Source: DATLFS01 sp035540935
Lineage (GTDB): Bacteria > Actinomycetota > CADDZG01 > WHSQ01
NCBI GenBank assembly: GCA_035540935.1
Contig: DATLFS010000118.1
Span: 1-61,698 of the forward strand
DNA: 61,698 bases
Reading direction: 5' to 3'
The position numbers and the translations under genes are program-made. Under the pieces are notes generated by a model. It did no database searches and was not told the origin of the DNA. It saw nothing but the letters and a program-made list of their open reading frames with translations. Of this stretch, positions 7,681 through 16,297 are shown one piece after another (the first letter of the stretch is position 1; each line of letters starts with the position of its first letter).

Positions 7681-9548
7681 CAGTGGCCTTCCTCCGCGGA
7701 TGGCTCCAGCACCCACCCGAACAGACCGAGGAGTGTCACCACGAGACCCGCGGCGATCAGGACGGGGTTCTCGTAGATCACGCCGTAGCCGGTCACCGGC
7801 AGACCGGCCGCCGCGACGATCGGGAAGTACGAGGGATCCGGCAGATGGATGTGACGCCCCGGGTCCTCGTCTTCGTCGTCGACGTCTACACCGCCCGTAT
7901 GCACCGGCGTCGGCACGCCCTCGGGCGTCTCGGTGTACTTCGTGTACCACCAGTCGTCGCGGCGCTTGACGATGGGGATCTCGGCGAAGTTGTACTCGGG
8001 CGGCGGTGACGGTATCGACCACTCGAGCGTGCGTCCGTCCCAGGGGTCGGCGCCGGCGATCTCGCCACGCCGCCTGCTGACGATGACGTTGCCGAGGAAG
8101 ACCAGGACGGAGAGCGCGATCGCGAAGGCGCCGATCGTCGACACGAGGTTCCAAAAGTTCCATCCCATCCCGTCGGGATAGGTGTAGATCCGGCGCGGCA
8201 TCCCCTGCAGGCCGTAGATGTGCATCGGGCCGAAGGCCAGGTTGAAGCCGATGATCATCAGCCAGAAGTGCAGCTTGCCGAGGCCCTCGCTCAGGAGACG
8301 GCCGAAGACCTTCGGCCACCAGTAGTAGAGGCCGGCGAAGATCCCGAAGATCGCGCCGCCGAAAAGGACGTAATGGAAGTGCGCCACAACGTAGTACGTG
8401 TCGTGCTGCTGCGCGTCGTGCGGGACGATCGAGTGCGTCACGCCGGACAGACCACCGATCACGAACATCGCGACGAAGCCGACGGCGAACAGCAGGGGCG
8501 TCGTGAACCTGATGTCACCGCCCCACAGCGTGCCGAGCCAGTTGAAGATCTTGATGCCCGTCGGGACTGCGATGAACATCGTGGAGAGGGCGAACGCCGA
8601 GTTCGCGACGGGTCCGAGGCCCGACGTGAACATGTGGTGAGCCCACACGCCCCACCCCATGAAGCCGATCGCGATGCCGGCGAAGACGATCGCGGCGTAG
8701 CCGAAGATCGGCTTACGCGCGAACGTCGGCAGGATGTCGGAGACGATCCCCATCGCCGGCAGGATCATGATGTAGACCTCGGGGTGGCCGAACAGCCAGA
8801 ACAGGTGCTGCCAGAGCAACGGGTCGCCGCCGGCCGCAGGATTGAAGAAGTTCGCCTCGTAGACCCGGTCGAACATGAGCTGGAACAGGGCCACCGCGAT
8901 CACGGGCAGGGCGAAGAGCAGAAGGAAGGACGTGACCAGCGTCATCCAGATGAAGACCGGAAGCCGCATGAAGGTCATGCCCGGAGCGCGCATGTTGATG
9001 ATCGTCACGATGAAGTTCACCGCACCGGCGATAGACGCCACACCGAGGATCTGCAGGCCGACCGCGTAGAAGGTCATCCCCGGGCCCGGCAGCTCGGTCG
9101 AGAGCGGCGCGTAGCCGAACCAACCGCCGTCCGGCGCGCCGCCCAGGAAGAACGACGAATACAGGAAGAGGCCACCGAAGAGGAAGACCCAGTAGGAGAG
9201 CGCGTTCAGGCGGGGGAAGGCGACGTCGCGAGCGCCGATCATGAGCGGGATGAAGTAGTTCATCAACGCGGTCCCCATGGGCATCACGACGAGGAAGATC
9301 ATCGTGAGGCCGTGCATCGTGAAGAACTGGTTGTAGACGTCCGCCGACAGCGTCTCTTGGTTCGGAGCCGCCAGCTGCGTGCGGATCGCCAGCGCCTCGA
9401 GGCCCCCGAGGATGAAGAAGACGAAGGCCGTGACGCCGTACATGATGCCGATCTTCTTGTGGTCGACGGTCGTCACCCAGCCCCAGACACCGGTCTTGGC
9501 CGTCGGCCGCGCGAACATCCCTCGCCGCGGCACCGCTGCCGAGGCCAT
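7680..9548 (-). CDS. ctaD: cytochrome c oxidase subunit I
   Basis: Catalytic subunit of an A-type heme-copper oxidase, 622 aa. It reduces O2 at the heme a3-CuB site and pumps protons. Visible motifs are the D-channel region NYFIPLMIGARDVAFPRLN, the CuB/E region GHPEVYI, HHMFTSG, and the heme ligands in HDTYYVVAHFHYV. It is longer than a classical subunit I. After the 12-helix core there is an acidic, soluble segment and then about two extra helices (residues about 570-615). The ATG at 9548 has GGAG 7 nt upstream and is preferred over an in-frame GTG at 9554. Confidence 0.96.
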   Translation of the reverse strand: MASAAVPRRGMFARPTAKTGVWGWVTTVDHKKIGIMYGVTAFVFFILGGLEALAIRTQLAAPNQETLSADVYNQFFTMHGLTMIFLVVMPMGTALMNYFIPLMIGARDVAFPRLNALSYWVFLFGGLFLYSSFFLGGAPDGGWFGYAPLSTELPGPGMTFYAVGLQILGVASIAGAVNFIVTIINMRAPGMTFMRLPVFIWMTLVTSFLLLFALPVIAVALFQLMFDRVYEANFFNPAAGGDPLLWQHLFWLFGHPEVYIMILPAMGIVSDILPTFARKPIFGYAAIVFAGIAIGFMGWGVWAHHMFTSGLGPVANSAFALSTMFIAVPTGIKIFNWLGTLWGGDIRFTTPLLFAVGFVAMFVIGGLSGVTHSIVPHDAQQHDTYYVVAHFHYVLFGGAIFGIFAGLYYWWPKVFGRLLSEGLGKLHFWLMIIGFNLAFGPMHIYGLQGMPRRIYTYPDGMGWNFWNLVSTIGAFAIALSVLVFLGNVIVSRRRGEIAGADPWDGRTLEWSIPSPPPEYNFAEIPIVKRRDDWWYTKYTETPEGVPTPVHTGGVDVDDEDEDPGRHIHLPDPSYFPIVAAAGLPVTGYGVIYENPVLIAAGLVVTLLGLFGWVLEPSAEEGH

Positions 9549-9585
9549 CAGCACACTCCCTTTGCGTCGAGAAGGCGGGTCATCA

Positions 9586-10659
9586 CTACTCCAGGGTCTG
9601 TAGGTAGGCGATCAGTGCTCTGATCTGGTCTTCGCTGAGGCCGAGGGCGGGCATGCGCGCCCCCTCCTTGACCGCGTTCGGGTCGCGGAGCCACGGCGCA
9701 AGATTCTCCTCGGTGTTCTCGAAGATCGCGGCGGCGAACGTGTCACGGTTGGCGAAGTCCGCGAGGTTCGGGCCCGCCTGCTGCGGCTCGTTCCCCGCCT
9801 CGTAGGTGGCGTCGACCGCGTGGCAAGCCACACAGGGTGGTCCGTTCGGGAACTGCCCTTCGTTGAAGAGACGTTCACCTTCGCGCGCGAGGGAGTCTGT
9901 GGGAGCGGACGCGGGCTCGGCGAGGTCCCTCGCCCACTCGTCGAAGGCTTCGGGATCGTGCGCGATCACGCGGAGCCTCATCTCGGCATGACCCAGACCG
10001 CAGAACTCCGTGCATTGGCCCGCGTAGATCCCCGGCTCGTCCGCCTCCAACGTGATGTAGTTGACGCGCCCGGGAACCACGTCCTGCTTACCGGCGAGCC
10101 GCGGCACCCAGAAGGCGTGGATCACCTGCGCGGTGCTGTCGACGCGATCGGTCGGGATGCCCTCGAGGCGGACGCGCACCGGCTGGCCCGTCGGGATGTG
10201 GAGCTCGTTCGCGGTGACGAGACCCAGATCGGGATACTGGTACTCCCACCAGAAGCGATGCGCTTTGACGGTCACGTTGAGGACGTTCTCGGTCGGCTCG
10301 TTGGTGAGCTCGAAAACCGTCCGCACGGTGGGAACGGCGATCCCCGCGAGGATCAGCGCCGGTATGGCGGTCAGCACGACCTCGAGCTTCGTGTTGCCGT
10401 GGAATTGCTGCGCCTCGCGGCCCGGCCGGTGACGGAACCGGACGAGCGCGTAGATCAACAGCGCCTGGACTATGAAGAAGATGACGACGGCGATCGGGAA
10501 GACGAGATTCCACAGATCGTCGGCCTTCTCCGCGTACCACCCTTCGGGTGCGAGCACGTCCTGCGGCGCTTGCTCTGCGCAAGCCGAGCCGAGGAAGGCG
10601 GCCGCCGCCACCGCGAGCGCGAGCGGCGTGCGATTCCTGACTCTGTTGGGGATCCTCAT
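9586..10659 (-). CDS. ctaC: cytochrome c oxidase subunit II with fused cytochrome c (caa3 type)
   Basis: Lipoprotein subunit II, 357 aa, with lipobox LGSAC (Cys27) and two membrane helices (about 48-75 and 92-115). The CuA domain has His181, Cys216, Cys220, His224 and Met227 (CTEFCGLGHAEM). A C-terminal cytochrome c domain has CVACH (276-280) and the likely distal ligand Met336 (RMPALG). The fusion marks the complex as caa3. GGAG precedes the ATG at 10659 by 5 nt. It is first in the operon; a TATGCT box at 10693-10698 (minus strand) is a possible -10 element. Confidence 0.96.
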   Translation of the reverse strand: MRIPNRVRNRTPLALAVAAAAFLGSACAEQAPQDVLAPEGWYAEKADDLWNLVFPIAVVIFFIVQALLIYALVRFRHRPGREAQQFHGNTKLEVVLTAIPALILAGIAVPTVRTVFELTNEPTENVLNVTVKAHRFWWEYQYPDLGLVTANELHIPTGQPVRVRLEGIPTDRVDSTAQVIHAFWVPRLAGKQDVVPGRVNYITLEADEPGIYAGQCTEFCGLGHAEMRLRVIAHDPEAFDEWARDLAEPASAPTDSLAREGERLFNEGQFPNGPPCVACHAVDATYEAGNEPQQAGPNLADFANRDTFAAAIFENTEENLAPWLRDPNAVKEGARMPALGLSEDQIRALIAYLQTLE

Positions 10660-10715
10660 TCCTTCTCCCGCAAACCGTCGGCGACAGGCGGGAGCATAAA
10701 GCACGCATGAGCGAC

Positions 10716-10721
10716 TAGCCT
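10716..10721 (+). promoter_or_regulatory. putative -10 box (TAGCCT) of tlpA
   Basis: TAGCCT lies 7 nt before the GTG at 10729. The ATG at 10723 would leave only 1 nt, so the box argues for the GTG start and a leaderless mRNA. The region is a divergent promoter shared with ctaC. Confidence 0.4.
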
Positions 10722-10728
10722 GATGATC

Positions 10729-11337
10729 GTGGTCCCGTCGGAAGAGCTCGAGGACTATCACAAACGCTCAATCGCACCGCGCATCGCGCTGCTCGCCGCG
10801 GGGTGCATCGCGCTCGTGATCGCGCTGTCAATCGGACTCCGTCCCGCCGATCGCAACGCCGCCGGTGACCCTGCTCCGGAGTTCGTTCTCGAGCACCTCG
10901 ACGGCTCCGGAATGCTCTCCAGCGCGGAGCTGCGGGGGAAACCCGTCGTGCTGAACCTGTGGGCGTCGTGGTGCATCCCGTGTCGCGAGGAGGCTCCCGC
11001 TCTCCAGGCGATGTGGGAGAAGTACAAAGATCGTGTCGTGATCTTGGGGGTGAACGTGCGCGACCGGGAGGACGCGGCGCGCCGTTTCGCGGATGAGTTC
11101 GACCTGACCTACCCGCTGGTGCGCGCCGAAGGGCGGTCGCTCGAGCGCGCGCTCGGCGCGTTCGGGCTGCCGGAGACCTACTTCATCGATCACACGTGGA
11201 GCTACCTCGGCGTCGCCACCGGGCCGACACCCGCAGCAGGAGACGAGCGGGGCAACGTCTACCTCGGCGGGATCTCGGAGGAGGAGCTGGAGGCGAACAT
11301 CGAGGCCTTGCTCGAGCGTCTGGAGGAGGCGCAGTGA
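10729..11337 (+). CDS. membrane-anchored thioredoxin, CcmG/TlpA type
   Basis: Thioredoxin-like protein of about 202 aa with one N-terminal membrane anchor (about 17-38). The catalytic motif WCIPC sits in LWASWCIPCREEAP, the usual TlpA/ResA/CcmG context. Such proteins reduce apocytochrome c thiols or CuA-site cysteines outside the membrane. It lies upstream of ccmE-I and divergent from ctaC, so it is the likely CcmG of the pathway. The C-terminus is an acidic helix. The start codon could be ATG 10723 or GTG 10729; the promoter geometry favours the latter. Its stop overlaps the next gene (GTGA). Confidence 0.85.
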   Translation: MVPSEELEDYHKRSIAPRIALLAAGCIALVIALSIGLRPADRNAAGDPAPEFVLEHLDGSGMLSSAELRGKPVVLNLWASWCIPCREEAPALQAMWEKYKDRVVILGVNVRDREDAARRFADEFDLTYPLVRAEGRSLERALGAFGLPETYFIDHTWSYLGVATGPTPAAGDERGNVYLGGISEEELEANIEALLERLEEAQ

Positions 11338-11906
11338 GTGCGGCGACGACGCGCGGGGTACCGGCGCCCCTGCTCGGGATGCTCCTGTTCGTCTCGAGCG
11401 AGCTCATGTTCTTCGGCGCGTTGTTCGGCGCCTACTTCACCCTGCGGGCGCGGACCGCGCCGTGGCCGCCCGCGGGGACCCCCGATCTCCATGCGGGCCT
11501 TGCGGCCTTCTTCACCTTGTTCCTCGTCGCCTCGTCGGCCACGCAGCACGCCGCCGTGACCGCGGCGCGCCGGGGAGACCGTCGGGCGACGGCCCGTCTG
11601 CTCGCGGCCACCATCGCTCTCGGCTCGCTGTTCCTGGCCGGACAGGGGTACGAATACGCGTCGCTGGCGGAGGACGGGTTCCGGGTCGGCAGCAACGTGT
11701 TCGCCACGCTCTTCTTCACGATGACCGGCTTCCACGGCCTCCACGTCTTCGGCGGGCTCTGCGCGCTGCTCCTCGTCCTTGCTAAGGCGCGCCGCGGCGA
11801 TCTGCCCGCGGCTCACCACGGGCCGATCGAGGCGGTCTCCGTCTACTGGCACTTCGTCGACGTCGTCTGGTTGTTCCTGTTCTCGCTCCTGTACCTGCTG
11901 CCGTAG
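11334..11906 (+). CDS. second subunit III-like heme-copper oxidase protein
   Basis: Cytochrome oxidase subunit III family, 190 aa, five helices, with LLFVSSELMFFGALF, FFTMTGFHGLHVFGG and SVYWHFVDVVWLF. It is clearly homologous to CtaE at 7066-7680 but shorter at the N-terminus. It stands alone beside tlpA and ccm genes rather than with a second subunit I. The GTG start overlaps the tlpA stop (GTGA), with GGAGGAGG just upstream. It may be an alternative subunit III or belong to another oxidase whose other genes lie elsewhere. Confidence 0.88.
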   Translation: MSAATTRGVPAPLLGMLLFVSSELMFFGALFGAYFTLRARTAPWPPAGTPDLHAGLAAFFTLFLVASSATQHAAVTAARRGDRRATARLLAATIALGSLFLAGQGYEYASLAEDGFRVGSNVFATLFFTMTGFHGLHVFGGLCALLLVLAKARRGDLPAAHHGPIEAVSVYWHFVDVVWLFLFSLLYLLP

Positions 11907-11923
11907 CCGAGGGGCGCATCCTT

Positions 11924-11929
11924 TACCCT
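11924..11929 (+). promoter_or_regulatory. putative -10 box (TACCCT) of ccmE
   Basis: TACCCT lies 8 nt before the ccmE ATG, with no Shine-Dalgarno sequence between. This is consistent with a leaderless start for the ccm transcript. Confidence 0.35.
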
Positions 11930-11937
11930 TGGGGCGC

Positions 11938-12375
11938 ATGGACGAACGCGTCTCCACCCCCTCCCGGGGCGGCACGAAACCCAAGTTCCTCATCGGCGGG
12001 GCCGTGATCGCGGTCGCGCTGCTCGGGCTGGTCGGCTGGGCGATGGGGCGGACGGGCTCGACGGCGTATTTCCTGAAGACGTCCGAGCTGGCGGCGCGGG
12101 GACCGACGACCGGCGCCGCGCCGGTCAAGGTCAACGGAAACGTCCTCCCCGAGAGCGTCCGGCGCGACGGGCTCGTCACCGAGTTCACCATCACCGACGG
12201 CAAGGCGGACATCCCGGTCACGACCGATCAGGCGCTCCCGGACGCCTTCTGGTCGGCGATGGCGGAGGGGTCGGACGAGGTCGAGGTCATCGCGACCGGC
12301 AGCTACGACGGGCGTGTCTTCACCGCCGGCGAGGTCCTCGCCAAGTGCCCGTCGAAGTTCAAGGCCAAGACCTGA
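11938..12375 (+). CDS. ccmE: cytochrome c maturation heme chaperone CcmE, Cys-type variant
   Basis: Periplasm-facing heme chaperone of System I, 145 aa, with one N-terminal helix (about 17-38) and an OB-fold (VKVNGNVLPESV, VTTDQALPDAF, VEVIATGSY). Classical CcmE binds heme through a His. This protein has VLAKCPSKFK near the C-terminus, so the ligand position is Cys, as in the CxxxY class of CcmE. The Tyr position is Phe (CPSKF, codon TTC). It opens the ccm run; ccmF starts 10 nt after its stop. Confidence 0.9.
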   Translation: MDERVSTPSRGGTKPKFLIGGAVIAVALLGLVGWAMGRTGSTAYFLKTSELAARGPTTGAAPVKVNGNVLPESVRRDGLVTEFTITDGKADIPVTTDQALPDAFWSAMAEGSDEVEVIATGSYDGRVFTAGEVLAKCPSKFKAKT

Positions 12376-12385
12376 CGCCGCCGCG

Positions 12386-14377
12386 ATGATCTCCCTCGCC
12401 TCCTTCGGCAGGCCGTCGCTGATCGCCGCGCTCCTCTTCGCGGTCGCCGGCACGTCGTTGTGCGTCGCGGGCGCAGTCTCCCGGCGCGCCGAACGAACGC
12501 AGTCCGGCGCCCGCTTCCTCGTGTCCGCGGCTTTCTTCACCGGCGCCGCCGCGTTGTCTCTCCTAGGCGCGCTGCTCGCCCACGACTTCTCGCTCGACTA
12601 CGTCGCCCGCTACACGAGCCGGTCGCTGTCGGTCGCCTACACCTTTGCCGCGCTGTGGGGCGGGATGGAGGGGTCGCTGCTGTTCTGGACGGTGCTGCTG
12701 ACGACGTTCGCCGCGATCGCTCTCACGCGCGTCCCCGCCGCGACGGCACGGCTGACCGGCTGGGCGGGAGCGGTCTTGGGGGTGGTCGCGCTCTTCTTCC
12801 TGGCACTGCTGGCGGGACCGGCCGACCCTTTCACGAGGCTCGGCGCGGTGCCGCCGGACGGCAACGGACTCAACCCGCTGCTGCAGTCGCCGGGGATGCT
12901 GATCCATCCTCCTCTCCTCTACGCCGGCTTTGTGGGCTTCTCGATCCCGTTCGCTTTCGCTCTGTCGGCGCTACTGACCGGCCGTCTCGACGACTCGTGG
13001 TTCACCGCCACGCGACGCTGGACCCTCTTGGCGTGGAGCTCGCTCTCGATCGGCATCGTCCTCGGCGGCGCGTGGGCCTACACCGAGCTCGGATGGGGCG
13101 GCTACTGGGCGTGGGACCCGGTCGAGAACGCGTCGTTCATGCCGTGGCTGACCGCCACCGCGTTCCTCCACTCGGTCGTGATCCAGGAGAAGCGGCGCAT
13201 GTTCAAGGTCTGGAACGTCGTGCTGATCCTTCTCACCTACGTCCTTGCCGTGTTCGGCACGTTCCTCACGCGCTCGGGGATCCTCTCGTCGATCCACACC
13301 TTCACCGAAGGCGACACCGGCAAGTGGTTCCTGCCGTTCCTCGCCGTGATGCTCCTCGGCGGTCTGGGCGTCGTGGCAACGCGGCTGGACGCGCTGCGGA
13401 GCGAGAACCGGTTCGACTCGCTGTTGTCGCGCGAGAGCGCCTTCCTCCTCAACAACGTCCTCTTCGTCGCCGCCGCGTTCACCGTCCTGTGGGGGACGAT
13501 CTTCCCGATCGTGAACGAGGCGCTCACGGGAGTGCGCGTCTCGGTGGGGCCGCCGTTCTACAACTCGGTCTTCATCCCGCTGGGGCTCGTGCTCCTCGCC
13601 CTCACCGGGCTCGGTCCCCTCGTCTCGTGGCGGCGCATGCGGCCGGGAGCGCTGAGCGGTCTCGTGCGGCTGCCCGCCGCGGCAGCGGCAAGCGTCGCGC
13701 TGCTGCTCGTCGCCACCGGGGTCAGGTCGGCCGGCGCCGTCGCCGCCTTCTCGCTCTGCGCCTTCACCTTCACGGCCATCGCCGCCGAGTTCGCCCGCGG
13801 CGGGCGCGTCTACCGGCGCGCCGGCGCGCCGTGGCCACAAGCCGTGGCAGCCGCTACCGCACGGAACCGCCGCCGCTACGGCGGATACGTCGTCCACCTC
13901 GGCGTCGTCCTGATCGTGATCGGCTTCGCCGGCGCGGCCTTCCGCGTCGAGCGACAAGACCTCCTTCGCATCGGCGAGTCGATGGCCGTCGGCGAGTACA
14001 CGCTCGTGTACCGCGGGGTCGAGACCGACACCACACCCGAGAAGGACATCGTGCAGGCAAACCTCCTCGTGGAGCGGGAGGGTGAGCCGGTCGCGATGCT
14101 CCGGCCTCAACGGAACGTGCATCGCGCGCAAAGACAGGCGCAGTCCGAGGTGGCGATCCGGACGACGCCGGTGGACGATCTCTACGTCGTCGTCACCTCT
14201 TTCGACTCCGACGGCGCGGCCGCGGTGCGAGCCTTCGTCAACCCGCTCACCTGGTGGATCTGGGCCGGCGCCGTCGTGATGGCGGCCGGCATGGCGTTGA
14301 TCCTCGGCGGCCGTCGCGCGCAGCCGACCGTCGCCCCCGCGCCCTCCGTGCGCGAGACGGTCGCGGTGCGGCCGTGA
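12386..14377 (+). CDS. ccmF: heme lyase subunit CcmF
   Basis: Large multi-pass membrane protein, 663 aa, of the System I heme lyase. It receives heme from CcmE and attaches it to CxxCH of apocytochromes. The WWD motif GWGGYWAWDPVENASF is intact. His residues in IHPPLLYAG and SGILSSIHTFTEG match expected heme-ligand positions. The ATG at 12386 is 10 nt after ccmE; an upstream in-frame ATG lies inside ccmE and is rejected. The stop overlaps ccmH (GTGA). Confidence 0.94.
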   Translation: MISLASFGRPSLIAALLFAVAGTSLCVAGAVSRRAERTQSGARFLVSAAFFTGAAALSLLGALLAHDFSLDYVARYTSRSLSVAYTFAALWGGMEGSLLFWTVLLTTFAAIALTRVPAATARLTGWAGAVLGVVALFFLALLAGPADPFTRLGAVPPDGNGLNPLLQSPGMLIHPPLLYAGFVGFSIPFAFALSALLTGRLDDSWFTATRRWTLLAWSSLSIGIVLGGAWAYTELGWGGYWAWDPVENASFMPWLTATAFLHSVVIQEKRRMFKVWNVVLILLTYVLAVFGTFLTRSGILSSIHTFTEGDTGKWFLPFLAVMLLGGLGVVATRLDALRSENRFDSLLSRESAFLLNNVLFVAAAFTVLWGTIFPIVNEALTGVRVSVGPPFYNSVFIPLGLVLLALTGLGPLVSWRRMRPGALSGLVRLPAAAAASVALLLVATGVRSAGAVAAFSLCAFTFTAIAAEFARGGRVYRRAGAPWPQAVAAATARNRRRYGGYVVHLGVVLIVIGFAGAAFRVERQDLLRIGESMAVGEYTLVYRGVETDTTPEKDIVQANLLVEREGEPVAMLRPQRNVHRAQRQAQSEVAIRTTPVDDLYVVVTSFDSDGAAAVRAFVNPLTWWIWAGAVVMAAGMALILGGRRAQPTVAPAPSVRETVAVRP

Positions 14378-14805
14378 AGGCGCGCCTCGTGGCCGTCGCT
14401 CTGGCGAGCCTCCTCCTCGTGGCGGCGTCGCCGCAGGACGTCGCGAGCGACGTGGCCGACGAGATCATGTCTCCGTTCTGTCCCGGCGTGACGCTCCACG
14501 ACTGTCCCTCGGGCGAGGCGGACGACCTCCGGCGCGAGATCGTCACGATGGCGGAACGCGGCATGTCGAAGGAAGAGATCATCGCCGCCCTGGAGGCGGA
14601 GTACGGCCCGCTGGCGGCGACGCCGGAGTCGCCGTTCGCACGCCTCCTGCCATGGGCGGCGGCGCTCGTCGGGGTGATCGCCGCAGGACTGCTGGCGTCC
14701 CGCTTCGCGGCGCGGCAACGATCGCGGCCCGCGCCGCCGGTTCTGTCCCCCGCGCAACGCGCCCGCGTCGACGAAGAGCTGCAACGATTCAGGAGCGAGG
14801 CATGA
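14374..14805 (+). CDS. ccmH: cytochrome c maturation thiol-reductase CcmH
   Basis: CcmH/CycL family, 143 aa, with a signal peptide, a short helical domain and a C-terminal membrane anchor (about 90-112). The redox motif reads FCPGVTLHDCPSGEADDLR, so the two Cys are separated by seven residues, unlike the LRCxxC of proteobacterial CcmH. It presumably presents reduced apocytochrome to CcmF. The start is GTG at 14374; the end overlaps the next gene (ATGA). Confidence 0.85.
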   Translation: MKARLVAVALASLLLVAASPQDVASDVADEIMSPFCPGVTLHDCPSGEADDLRREIVTMAERGMSKEEIIAALEAEYGPLAATPESPFARLLPWAAALVGVIAAGLLASRFAARQRSRPAPPVLSPAQRARVDEELQRFRSEA

Positions 14806-15191
14806 TCGAGGCGTTCCTCGTCGCGCTGGTCGCCTGCGCGGCGCTCGTCTATGCGGCCGCACCCTTACGGCGGCCTACCCCCGACCCCGGCCGCGGCGAC
14901 GCTCGGCTCGACGACGCGCTCGAGCAACGGCGCGCGGCGTTCGCCGCGCTCGCCGACCTGGAGGACGAGCGCGCCGTCGGGAAGCTCTCCGAAGCCGACT
15001 TCGAGTCGCTTCGCCGCGAGTACGAAGCGGAGGCCTTGGCCGCACTCGAGGAGCTGGACGCGCTCGAGGCCGTCTCGTCCGGCGATCTCGAAGCCGAGAT
15101 AGCGCGCCTGCGACGAGAGATGGAGTGCCCCTCGTGCGGCGCGCTGCGAACGCCGGGCGAGGCGTGCGAGCGGTGCGGCACCTCCGGCTGA
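14802..15191 (+). CDS. CcmI-like membrane protein with C-terminal zinc ribbon
   Basis: A 129-aa protein with one N-terminal helix, a coiled-coil-like segment rich in Ala/Glu/Leu (about 35-105) and a terminal zinc-ribbon-like CPSCG...CERCG. The helical part (LEDERAVGKLSEADFESLRREYE) resembles the CcmI/CycH N-terminal region that binds apocytochrome chaperones. It overlaps ccmH by ATGA and is followed, with a 19-bp overlap, by the next gene. The CcmI assignment rests on position and on this motif. Confidence 0.7.
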   Translation: MIEAFLVALVACAALVYAAAPLRRPTPDPGRGDARLDDALEQRRAAFAALADLEDERAVGKLSEADFESLRREYEAEALAALEELDALEAVSSGDLEAEIARLRREMECPSCGALRTPGEACERCGTSG

Positions 15192-16297
15192 CGCTCGCGG
15201 CCGTCGTCGCGTTTGCGCTCGCACCCGCACCGGCGACCGCGGCCGAACGCGGCACGATCCGCGGGGTCGTGATCAACGAGACCACCGGCCGCCCCCAGCG
15301 GGGCGTTGAGATCACCCTCACCGGCGGCCGGAGCGACGGCTCGGAGCGCGAAACGAGCTCGGCGACGACCGACGCCCGCGGCCGATACCGCTTCCGCAAC
15401 CTTCCTACGGGCGACGACCGCTTCTACGTGGTCGACGCTCGCTACCGCGGCGGGTTCTTCCCGGGATCTCCGGTGTCGCTGCCGGCGACGACGAGCAGAC
15501 CGCCGGTGATCGAGACGCGCCTCAAGGTGTGGGAGACGACGAAGGATCCCGAGACGATCCTGCTGGCGCGCGACAACGTCTTCCTCACACGCGGCGAAGG
15601 CGGCGTGGACGTCATCGAGTCGGTGACGATCGCGAACCTGACGGAGCACGCCTACATCGGGCGCGGCACGGATCCCGGCGCGCCGAGCGTGTCGCTCCCC
15701 CTTCCCGGCGGCGCACGACGAGGCGGTGCGGAGGTCATCGACTCGGATCTCGACATACCCGAGCTCGTCACGACCGAGACGGGACTAGGGCTGACGGTCG
15801 CGATCCCGCCCGGCGAGTGGAGGATCACCTACGCGTACCGCGTTCCCGGCTCTGCCGGGAACCACGACCTGTCGCGCGTCGCCTCCTATCCGGTCGTGCA
15901 GGCGAGCGTCCACGCGGCCGACGGGATCGACATCGCGTCCAACCGGCTCGTGTCGAACGGACAGGTCACGATCGGCGGCGTCGAATACCGCCGTTGGTCG
16001 GCGACCGAGGCCGTCGAGGCGGGCGAGTCGTTGCAGATCGCGGCGACGGTCGGCGGCGCGCCGGCCACGGGCCGCACCGCGCTCGCGGCCGCCGCCGCGG
16101 TCGCTGCGCTCCTCGTCGTCGCGACGGTGTGGCGCAACCGTAGGCCGCGGCGGGTTCGGCGGCCGCGCGACGAGGTCCTGCGGGAGGTGGCCGAGCTCGA
16201 CATCCGGCACGACCGCGGTGAGCTCGCCCGGGACGAGTGGAAGGAGCGGCGCGCCGATCTCATCGCCGAGCTCGACGCGCGGGGAAGCCGACGATGA
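15173..16297 (+). CDS. exported protein with carboxypeptidase-regulatory-like domain and CcmI-like tail
   Basis: Not a standard ccm gene. About 374 aa: signal peptide (ALAPAPATAAE), a beta-sandwich regulatory-like domain at about 28-110 (GTIRGVVINETTGRPQRGVEITLTG), a second beta-rich domain, one helix near residue 310, and a cytosolic tail with LDIRHDRGELARDEWKERRADL. The tail pattern resembles the helical motif of the preceding CcmI-like protein. It lies between that gene and ccmA, overlapping both. A role in substrate presentation or in anchoring the maturation complex is only a guess. Start chosen: GTG 15173 (GTG 15164 is an alternative). Confidence 0.7.
   Translation: MRHLRLTLAAVVAFALAPAPATAAERGTIRGVVINETTGRPQRGVEITLTGGRSDGSERETSSATTDARGRYRFRNLPTGDDRFYVVDARYRGGFFPGSPVSLPATTSRPPVIETRLKVWETTKDPETILLARDNVFLTRGEGGVDVIESVTIANLTEHAYIGRGTDPGAPSVSLPLPGGARRGGAEVIDSDLDIPELVTTETGLGLTVAIPPGEWRITYAYRVPGSAGNHDLSRVASYPVVQASVHAADGIDIASNRLVSNGQVTIGGVEYRRWSATEAVEAGESLQIAATVGGAPATGRTALAAAAAVAALLVVATVWRNRRPRRVRRPRDEVLREVAELDIRHDRGELARDEWKERRADLIAELDARGSRR

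Noticed and set aside
7681..8319. N-terminal extension of the subunit III frame
   Set aside because: Lies within ctaD in another frame; ATG 7680 matches the family N-terminus.
8220..9623. 467-aa plus-strand open frame
   Set aside because: Antisense to ctaD; composition is the Arg/Asp/Glu/His-rich shadow typical of GC-rich codon bias.
12971..14131. 386-aa minus-strand open frame
   Set aside because: Antisense shadow of ccmF, with no motif.
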